Shown piece after piece: positions 1 to 4,795 of a stretch of DNA of 10,651 nucleotides. Positions within the stretch are counted from its first letter, which is position 1; each line of letters begins with the position of its first letter. Where the stretch lies: NCBI GenBank assembly GCA_025356925.1, contig JANXQE010000006.1, positions 1-10,651 on the forward strand, read 5' to 3'. Source of the stretch: Limisphaerales bacterium (lineage in GTDB: Bacteria > Verrucomicrobiota > Verrucomicrobiia > Limisphaerales > UBA8199). The notes beneath the pieces are model-generated. The model made no database searches. It was not told the DNA's origin and was given only the letters and a program-made list of their open reading frames with translations. A program made the translations under genes and the position numbers.

Positions 1-6
1 GCCTTG

Positions 7-38
7 TTTCGGGTTTCGGATTTCGGCCTTCGGATTTC
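7..38. repeat. Heptamer tandem repeat TTTCGGN
   Basis: Four consecutive 7-bp units of the form YTTCGGN (TTTCGGG, TTTCGGA, TTTCGGC, CTTCGGA) plus a partial fifth lie in the spacer downstream of nuoD. A related, more degenerate tract occurs at 3149-3183. Short heptamer arrays of this kind are, to my recollection, common in verrucomicrobial spacers. The rest of 1-136 shows no clear gene. A minus-strand frame beginning with ATG at 98-100 stays open to the window edge, but its second half is simply this repeat read through. Confidence 0.7.
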
Positions 39-136
39 ATCAGTTGCGGCGGTGCCAACGGTAAAACGCGCAAGGATTTCCGCTTACCCTTCGTTGCCAT
101 TTGTTGCGCATAATTTGTTTATCGTGCTAAAGCCGC

Positions 137-1276
137 TTATCGGTCGATGTCCGGGATGACCAAATCGAGGCTGCCCATGAAGGCCAGCGCATCGGGCAGG
201 AGCATGCCCCGGCTGGCCTCCTCAAACAGGCTAAGGTTGGACAGGCAGGGCGTGCGCAATTTGACGCGATAGGGGATCTCTTTATTGTCGCTGACCAGGC
301 GGACCATGAAGCGGCCGCGGGCGGCCTCAACGGCGCAGCAATAATCACCGGCTGGAAGCTTCAGAACGCGCGGCACCTTTTCCGCCATCACCGGTCCTGA
401 GGGCAGTTTGGTCAGAGCCTGCTCGATGATGCGCAAACTTTGGACGATCTCCTCGAGGCGCACCAGGTAACGAGCCATCGAATCCCCTTCGGGGAAGCAG
501 GGGATATCAAATTCAAGCTCGGGGTAAACCGAGTAGGGCTCGGCTCTCCGCACGTCGTACGGGATGCCGGAGCCTCGAATCACCGGACCGCTGGCGCCGT
601 ATTTGCGGCACATGTCCCCGTTAACCGGTCCGATGCCGATCAGGCGTTTGCGGAGGATAATGTTATCGGTGACCAACGCGCGGTACATCTTTAACCGCGG
701 CCGCATGTGGGCTATGAAGGCGCGTGTGCCTTCGAGAAAGGCATCGTCTACATCGTTGTAAAGCCCGCCGATGCGGTAATAGGCATAGGTTAAACGCGCC
801 CCGCAGACGCTCTCAAGCAAGTCGAGGATCTTTTCCCGGTCATCGAATGCGTAAAGCAGCGGGGTGAACCCGCCCAGGTCCAACAGAAAAGCGCCCCACC
901 ACACCAGATGGCTGGAGATCCGATTCAGCTCGGACGTAATCACCCGCAGGTACTCCGCCCTGGGCGGGACTTGAAGTTTGGCCGCACGCTCGATGACGCC
1001 CACGAACGCGTGCGTGTAGGTCATCGCCGACAGGTAATCAATCCGGCTGGTGTTTGGAAGATATTGGGCGTAGGTGCGGTTCTCGCCCATTTTCTCCTGC
1101 ATCCGATGGATATAGCCGCATACCGGTTCGGCACGCGTGATGAATTCGCCGTCCATGGTCAGTTTGACCCGGAGCACGCCATGAGTTGCCGGATGCTGCG
1201 GCCCAAGATTCAGGACAAACGTCTCCTGCGGCGCTTCGCGCGCCAACTCACTGGCGGTTTCTTCTTTGGCGATCAC
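137..1276 (-). CDS. nuoD: NADH-quinone oxidoreductase subunit D (complex I 49 kDa subunit)
   Basis: NuoD is the 49-kDa subunit of complex I. With NuoB it forms the quinone-binding cavity at the junction of the peripheral and membrane arms. The protein is 379 residues, close to the unfused family length. It opens with the family hallmark LGPQHPATHGVLR (residues 24-36), whose His28 matches the conserved quinone-site His; Tyr81 in RIDYLS matches the quinone-site Tyr. The end, GSLDLVIPDIDR, matches the usual C-terminal (D/E)xDR. The start is a GTG overlapping the nuoC stop by four bases (GTGA on the coding strand), so translation is probably coupled. The usual HRGIEK segment reads HRMQEK here (57-62), followed by MGENRTY, a variant I associate with Geobacter-like NuoD rather than with mitochondrial or E. 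coli-like forms. It is last in the visible cluster; no nuoE follows within 136 bases. Confidence 0.96.
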   Translation of the reverse strand: MIAKEETASELAREAPQETFVLNLGPQHPATHGVLRVKLTMDGEFITRAEPVCGYIHRMQEKMGENRTYAQYLPNTSRIDYLSAMTYTHAFVGVIERAAKLQVPPRAEYLRVITSELNRISSHLVWWGAFLLDLGGFTPLLYAFDDREKILDLLESVCGARLTYAYYRIGGLYNDVDDAFLEGTRAFIAHMRPRLKMYRALVTDNIILRKRLIGIGPVNGDMCRKYGASGPVIRGSGIPYDVRRAEPYSVYPELEFDIPCFPEGDSMARYLVRLEEIVQSLRIIEQALTKLPSGPVMAEKVPRVLKLPAGDYCCAVEAARGRFMVRLVSDNKEIPYRVKLRTPCLSNLSLFEEASRGMLLPDALAFMGSLDLVIPDIDR

Positions 1277-1800
1277 GTGGTGAAATCTTTCCTCAACGGA
1301 TGGTAAGTGGCGTCTTCTGGCAGCAGGAATGGAGTGAGGTTGGGATGGCCCGCGAAGTGAATCCCAAAGAAGTCGTGAGTCTCGCGCTCATGCCAATCAG
1401 CGCCGGGAAACACGCCCGAAATCGTCGGAATCTCCGGGTTTTCACGCGGGATACGTGACCGGACGACGACTCGCAACCCGGTGACCGGATGGAAATAGTC
1501 ATAGACGACTTCCATCTTGCCCTCCGCCAACCAATCCACCCCAGTGATGGTATCCAGCGCGAAGCCTTCCCGGTCCAGTTCGATAGCGGTGGAAACCACC
1601 TGCTCGGCTGGAACAGTCGCATCCAGGTGATAGCCTTTGATGGCATAATCGACGGCTTGGAATGGGATGCTGGATCGCGTCAGCAGGTCCGGATTTGGCC
1701 GGGGTGACAGAACCGGAATCACCTGCGCTGGCGCAGTCGCGGTTCCGGCCGATTGCGGCTGACCAAGGGCCGAAGGTTGATGGGGTCCGGTGTCGCTCAT
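1273..1800 (-). CDS. nuoC: NADH-quinone oxidoreductase subunit C (complex I 30 kDa subunit)
   Basis: NuoC is the 30-kDa subunit of the peripheral arm of complex I, a scaffold that packs against NuoD and NuoB and carries no cofactor. The 175-residue protein contains the family signature in its C-terminal part: DWHERETHDFFGI with the ERE at residues 138-140, followed by LLPEDATYHPLRKDF. Upstream, GVDWLAEGKMEVVYDYF matches the alpha/beta core. The first roughly 35 residues are rich in Pro, Ala, Ser and Gln and look like a disordered extension not needed for the fold. It starts with ATG 27 bases after the nuoB stop, with no strong Shine-Dalgarno, and ends in the four-base overlap with nuoD. NuoC and NuoD are separate proteins here, unlike the fused NuoCD of E. 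coli. Confidence 0.95.
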   Translation of the reverse strand: MSDTGPHQPSALGQPQSAGTATAPAQVIPVLSPRPNPDLLTRSSIPFQAVDYAIKGYHLDATVPAEQVVSTAIELDREGFALDTITGVDWLAEGKMEVVYDYFHPVTGLRVVVRSRIPRENPEIPTISGVFPGADWHERETHDFFGIHFAGHPNLTPFLLPEDATYHPLRKDFTT

Positions 1801-1827
1801 GATGCGGGTTCGGGAGTTGTCGGCAAA

Positions 1828-2340
1828 TCAGTCCGGCTTTACCACCGGCCAGCGCCGTTTTCCGGTTAGTTTCTCTTCCAGCTTCAGGAGTCCTTCGATG
1901 AGGGCTTCGGGTCGTGGCGGACATCCCGGGATGAAGACGTCCACAGGAAAAAGCTTGTCCACGCCCTCAACGACGGCGTATTGCCCGGGAAATACGAACG
2001 GGCCACCGGAAATCGCGCAGTTGCCCATGGCAATCACCCACTTAGGTTCGGGCATCTGGTCGTAGAGCGTCTTCACCGCGGACGCCATCTTCTTATTGAT
2101 CGTGCCGGCCACGATCATCACGTCGGCCTGGCGCGGCGAAGGTCGGAAGACCTCGGCTCCAAATCGCGCCAGGTCAAAGCGAGCGGCTCCGGCCGCCATC
2201 ATTTCGATGGCGCAGCAGGCCAGTCCGAACGTCAAGGGCCACAATGAATTGGCGCGGCCTAGATCAAGTAACTGGTCGAGCTTCCCAAACCTCACGTAAG
2301 GGGCACAGTCCTTTAGGATTTGCTCGTCTTGGGTTTCCAT
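1828..2340 (-). CDS. nuoB: NADH-quinone oxidoreductase subunit B (N2 iron-sulfur cluster subunit)
   Basis: NuoB (PSST/Nqo6 family) holds the terminal 4Fe-4S cluster N2 that hands electrons to quinone. All four ligands are present in 170 residues: the adjacent Cys42-Cys43 in LACCAIEMM, Cys108 in MGNCAISGG, and Cys140 in IPGCPPRPEA. The distance from the third to the fourth cysteine is 32 residues, against 29 in E. coli NuoB. The extra residues lie in the segment GPFVFPGQYAVVEG, a form I recall from Geobacter- and Bacteroidota-like enzymes. The start ATG lies 28 bases inside the end of nuoA in another frame, so the two are probably translationally coupled. Confidence 0.97.
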   Translation of the reverse strand: METQDEQILKDCAPYVRFGKLDQLLDLGRANSLWPLTFGLACCAIEMMAAGAARFDLARFGAEVFRPSPRQADVMIVAGTINKKMASAVKTLYDQMPEPKWVIAMGNCAISGGPFVFPGQYAVVEGVDKLFPVDVFIPGCPPRPEALIEGLLKLEEKLTGKRRWPVVKPD

Positions 2341-2717
2341 TCAAAAATCCCTTTCTTCCACGCGTACACAATCACCAGGGAAAGAATTCCCACAAAAATC
2401 AGCATCTCGAAAAAGTCGCGGCCCCCCAGCTCCTTGACCCGGTTATAGACCAAGGCCACGGGAATCAGGTAGAGGACATCCACAGCGAACGCGACGAAAA
2501 CCAACGCGTAGAGGTAATAGACGGCGCTGTACCGGATCCACGCATCACCGATCGGGTCCATGCCGCACTCGATGAATTGCCCGGTTTTGTTGGCGTAGTT
2601 TCGGGTTTTGCGCGCGGAGATCAGATGGACTAACACGATCGGGCCCAGCGCGAAAACCAGGCCGGCCGCGCAAAACGCGAACACGTATATCAAATCTCCG
2701 GACAACACGTCGTCCAT
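2313..2717 (-). CDS. nuoA: NADH-quinone oxidoreductase subunit A
   Basis: NuoA is a small three-helix membrane subunit of complex I beside the quinone tunnel. The 134-residue protein has hydrophobic segments at about 9-33, 65-89 and 103-122. It also has the family motif in the first loop, FIECGMDPIGDAWIRYSAVYY, with the conserved Cys51 in ECG. In the second helix the usual FDVE acidic motif (Asp79 and Glu81 in E. coli) reads FAVD (77-80): the first acid is Ala and the second is Asp. It is the first gene of the visible operon. The upstream minus-strand leader has a TATAAC -10-like hexamer (2809-2814) but no convincing -35 and no strong Shine-Dalgarno near the ATG. The last 28 bases overlap nuoB. 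Confidence 0.94.
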   Translation of the reverse strand: MDDVLSGDLIYVFAFCAAGLVFALGPIVLVHLISARKTRNYANKTGQFIECGMDPIGDAWIRYSAVYYLYALVFVAFAVDVLYLIPVALVYNRVKELGGRDFFEMLIFVGILSLVIVYAWKKGIFEWKPKTSKS

Positions 2718-2901
2718 ATCGCCGTAATTTCAGGAAAAACCGGCGTTCCCAACAACACATAAGGTGCCAATTACTCACCCTCTATTGGCATCGTCATTGC
2801 ATAAGGAGGTTATAGGAGAGTCGGGTGATGCATACGTGAGTCTTATTTAACAGAAAACCGCGAGTATACGGTTAGCCCCGATTATGCCCCTCTGCCCAAC
2901 A
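2718..2901. other. nuo upstream leader region, no gene seen
   Basis: This stretch is AT-richer than its surroundings and should hold the minus-strand nuo promoter. I see only weak hexamers there. On the plus strand it has a strong Shine-Dalgarno-like AAGGAGGT (about 2803-2810) and a second AGGAG (2814-2818) ahead of GTG-ATG (2825-2830), but that frame stops after ATG-CAT-ACG, so no protein gene is supported. Confidence 0.4.
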
Positions 2902-3097
2902 AATCACTCAGCCCAGGGTTGCGAAGAACGAGCTGACTTGGGAAAAACATCATTAGATACCATGAACAATGATAATGGTTGCATCAGCCAGATGACCGCC
3001 GCATGTTCGCTCCGTGGCGCAGTCTCAGGGTTGCCGAATGTTTTTCGGACGGATACCCCAGGGTAGCGCGCCGCGCGCAACCCTGGGCTGAGTGATT
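2902..3097. repeat. Dispersed-type element with 22-bp perfect inverted ends
   Basis: The 22 bases at 2902-2923 (AATCACTCAGCCCAGGG then TTGCG) are the exact reverse complement of 3076-3097, bounding a 196-base unit. Inside the right end is a strong hairpin (3057-3087). The interior also carries further CAGGGTTGC-like pieces (around 3026). No transposase is encoded and the flanks show no obvious target duplication. The CAACCCTGGGCTGA core resembles intergenic repeats I recall from many copies in planctomycete and verrucomicrobial genomes. It could be a non-autonomous mobile repeat, a REP-like pair, or the gene for a structured RNA. Short open frames across it are products of the repeat, not genes. 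Confidence 0.75.
3057..3087. repeat. Strong hairpin inside the inverted-repeat element
   Basis: CCCAGGGT (3057-3064) pairs perfectly with ACCCTGGG (3080-3087). Inside it GCGCG (3066-3070) pairs with CGCGC (3074-3078) around a three-base loop, with a single A-A mismatch between the two helices. No T-run follows on either side, so it is unlikely to be a simple intrinsic terminator. It is the apex of the repeat element. Confidence 0.7.
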
Positions 3098-3103
3098 GCA
3101 ATC

Positions 3104-3132
3104 CCGTTGGGATTCCGTTGGGATTCCGTTGG
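3104..3132. repeat. 11-bp tandem repeat CGTTGGGATTC
   Basis: The period-11 unit CGTTGGGATTC is repeated about 2.6 times, seven bases after the right end of the inverted-repeat element. It is followed by GCAGCCCAGGG, another half-copy of the element's core. The proximity suggests the array is part of the same repeat neighbourhood, possibly made by slippage. Confidence 0.75.
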
Positions 3133-3148
3133 CAGCCCAGGGCCTTTC

Positions 3149-3183
3149 TTTCGGGTTTCGCGCTTCTAGTTTCGATCTTCAGG
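3149..3183. repeat. Degenerate heptamer repeat tract
   Basis: Five successive 7-base units in register all begin YTTC: TTTCGGG, TTTCGCG, CTTCTAG, TTTCGAT, CTTCAGG. This is the same heptamer type as at 7-38 but more diverged. No gene is associated. Confidence 0.5.
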
Positions 3184-3199
3184 GCGCAGCCCCGCAGGG

Positions 3200-3217
3200 T
3201 GTGCGTTCAAACGCACA
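3200..3217. repeat. Small perfect hairpin
   Basis: TGTGCGT (3200-3206) and ACGCACA (3211-3217) form a seven-pair stem around a TCAA loop. It lies some 230 bases before the prepilin gene and lacks a T-run. Its function is unknown. The remaining bases up to 3399 show no gene or motif that I recognise. Confidence 0.5.
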
Positions 3218-3399
3218 GTGACGGAAATAGGGTTGGTGCGGTATAGAACAGGCGTGCATAAGGCCCCTGCAAGGTCCTTTCTCGGCTGGCCGGTTTTCGT
3301 GGGATTTCCGGATGGCTTCGGGCACGCTTTTTGGATTCCAAGCATTTCCGCTTTGTGACCGTTTCGATTATTCGCGCCAGCCAACAAACCAACGCCCTC

Positions 3400-3427
3400 T
3401 TGACAAACCAGGATGAATTGTTAAGAT
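3400..3427 (+). promoter_or_regulatory. Sigma70-type promoter of the prepilin/lipoprotein unit
   Basis: A consensus -35 hexamer TTGACA (3400-3405) is followed after 16 bases by TAAGAT (3422-3427), a four-of-six match to TATAAT. Transcription would begin near 3434, giving a leader of about 16 bases before the ATG at 3450. This is the best promoter match in the window. Confidence 0.6.
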
Positions 3428-3449
3428 CCTTAAATAACACCTGAGAACC

Positions 3450-4253
3450 ATGAAAACCCGCCCAAGTTCTTCTAGTCTTGCTAGTGCCTTCACATTGATC
3501 GAATTGCTCGTCGTGATTGCGATCATCGCCATTCTGGCCGCGATGCTTTTGCCCGCGCTCTCGCAGGCTAAAAACCGCGCCCAGGAAACCACCGACCTCA
3601 ATAACAACCGTCAAATCATGCTGAGCATGGTCATGTATGCTACCGACCAGAATGACCAGATGCCGGGTTGCGGATGGGGAACCGACTCAGACAGTTGGGC
3701 GCATGCCAAGAACCCTCCCATTTACGCCGGTGCCACAACTCCAAACACGTTCCCGAACCAATATTCTAACCAGGTCAACTTTGAGCACGGCGGCGAACTC
3801 CATCCTTACTACAAAACGGCCAAAATCCTTCTTTGCCCTGCCGACAAGCCAGACGGGCTCTATTACCAGCGCAACATATTGTTCACCAGCTATGTCTGTA
3901 ACGGAGCCATCTGCGCCTACGGCAACCTGGCTGGCAAGGACGGAGTAGCCGGCCATGGCAGCTACAAAATCACTCAATTCAAACCGATGTCGATCATCCT
4001 ATGGGAAGCAGACGAAAAGACGCCTTTTTACTTCAATGATTGCTCCAGCTTTCCAGACGAAGGCATTTCGGGCCGGCATGGGAGGGGGGCTACGGTCGGA
4101 TTGGTCTCCGGTAGCACCGAAAAAATCTCAGTGGCCCAGTTTTATAGTAATAAATACGCTGGGGCGCAGGGTTCGCGCGGAGCCGGGATTCCTCCTCAAG
4201 GTTTGCCAAACCAACTGTGGTGTAATCCGGCTAAAGCCAATGGTTTGCAGTAA
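3450..4253 (+). CDS. Prepilin-like protein (type II secretion/type IV pilin N-terminal motif)
   Basis: The protein has 267 residues. A short basic, Ser-rich leader (residues 1-13) is followed by the prepilin motif AFTLIELLVVIAIIAILAA. The cleavage site would fall after Ala13, with Phe14 as the first mature residue and Glu18 as the conserved Glu5. A single hydrophobic helix spans 14-37. After it comes LNNNRQIMLSMVMYATDQND, the alpha-helical continuation typical of the verrucomicrobial/planctomycete family. A later RHGRGATVGLVSG has the spacing of the H-x9-DG motif seen in many of these proteins, but with Ser for Asp. The -1 residue is Ala instead of the usual Gly. Such proteins are probably processed by a prepilin peptidase and sit in the envelope; individual roles are mostly unknown. 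There is a short leader with only a weak GAGA ribosome site. A lipoprotein gene follows after 32 bases. Confidence 0.88.
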   Translation: MKTRPSSSSLASAFTLIELLVVIAIIAILAAMLLPALSQAKNRAQETTDLNNNRQIMLSMVMYATDQNDQMPGCGWGTDSDSWAHAKNPPIYAGATTPNTFPNQYSNQVNFEHGGELHPYYKTAKILLCPADKPDGLYYQRNILFTSYVCNGAICAYGNLAGKDGVAGHGSYKITQFKPMSIILWEADEKTPFYFNDCSSFPDEGISGRHGRGATVGLVSGSTEKISVAQFYSNKYAGAQGSRGAGIPPQGLPNQLWCNPAKANGLQ

Positions 4254-4285
4254 ATTGGAAACCAACCACTGCAGAGGAGTGTGAT

Positions 4286-4741
4286 ATGACAGGTTTCAGG
4301 TTAAAGCGTTATTTGGTAGTTTCGGTCGGCCTGCTCGCGGCCACCGGGATGATTTCGGGCTGCTCAAAGAAGCAAGCCCAGTCCTCAGGAACACAGCCAG
4401 TCGCTTCTGACGTGGCGGCAACATCTGCGCCTGCACCCGAGACGCCGACTGCTGACGCGGCGGCTCAACCCCCGACCGGTCCGGTGCTGGATGCCTCGCA
4501 AATGGAGGGCAACGCCAAGCAGGCCATGGCTGAAGCAGATGCCGCGTTGCGGCAAAAGGAGTACGAAAAAGCGGTGCGCACTATGCTGGCGATCCAGCAA
4601 GCTCAGTTGAATGCGCAACAAGCCGCGGCGGCTCATCAACAAATGCTTGCATTGCAGAAGAACTTGGCCCTCGGCGTTGCGAGTGGAGATCCGAACGCGA
4701 TCGCGGCAGCCCAACTCCTTCGCGCCGGTCGCAGTCACTAA
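4286..4741 (+). CDS. Small Ala/Gln-rich lipoprotein, function unknown
   Basis: This 151-residue protein has a lipoprotein signal: basic RLKR, a hydrophobic stretch (about 9-22) and the lipobox ISGC with Cys26 as the predicted lipidated residue. A low-complexity linker rich in Ala, Pro, Thr and Ser follows (about 30-68). Then comes a helical region (about 70-150) dominated by Ala and Gln, with AMAEADAALRQKEYEKAVRTM resembling one tetratricopeptide-like helix pair or a coiled coil. A good Shine-Dalgarno (GAGGAG, 4274-4279) sits six bases before the ATG. It lies 32 bases after the prepilin gene with no terminator visible between them, so the two are probably co-transcribed. I do not recognise a named family. 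Confidence 0.8.
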   Translation: MTGFRLKRYLVVSVGLLAATGMISGCSKKQAQSSGTQPVASDVAATSAPAPETPTADAAAQPPTGPVLDASQMEGNAKQAMAEADAALRQKEYEKAVRTMLAIQQAQLNAQQAAAAHQQMLALQKNLALGVASGDPNAIAAAQLLRAGRSH

Positions 4742-4769
4742 GCTATCGCGCGGTGATGCTCTTCGCGCC

Positions 4770-4795
4770 TGACACGAAGCGTCAGCCTCGTGTCA
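4770..4795. terminator. Hairpin between convergent lipoprotein gene and rsmB
   Basis: TGACACGA (4770-4777) pairs perfectly with TCGTGTCA (4788-4795) across a ten-base loop. It lies 28 bases after the lipoprotein stop and overlaps the rsmB stop codon (4782-4784). Position between convergent genes suggests a two-way terminator, but there is no long T-run on either side, so this is only a moderate call. Confidence 0.45.

Noticed and set aside
2..100. Possible partial minus-strand gene beginning with ATG at 98-100
   Set aside because: It is open for 33 codons to the edge, but half of it is the heptamer repeat read as MKSEGRNPKPETR and there is no ribosome site; not enough to call.
2802..2810. 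Minus-strand ACCTCCTTA, identical to the 3' end of 16S rRNA
   Set aside because: The match is only nine bases and the preceding sequence does not resemble 16S rRNA; chance match.
2825..2839. Tiny plus-strand frame ATG-CAT-ACG-TGA after two Shine-Dalgarno-like motifs
   Set aside because: Three codons with no downstream plus-strand gene to regulate; most likely coincidental.
2884..3101. Short open frames on both strands across the inverted-repeat element
   Set aside because: They are generated by the repeat itself; similar pseudo-peptides arise from this repeat type wherever it occurs.
3166..3387. Minus-strand open frame of 73 codons in the spacer
   Set aside because: It crosses the heptamer tract and the small hairpin, has no ribosome site or recognisable motif, and looks like repeat sequence read through.
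3207..3614. Minus-strand open frame of 135 codons across the prepilin promoter and start
   Set aside because: It is antisense to the prepilin-like gene and its composition is that of a shadow frame with no recognisable motif.
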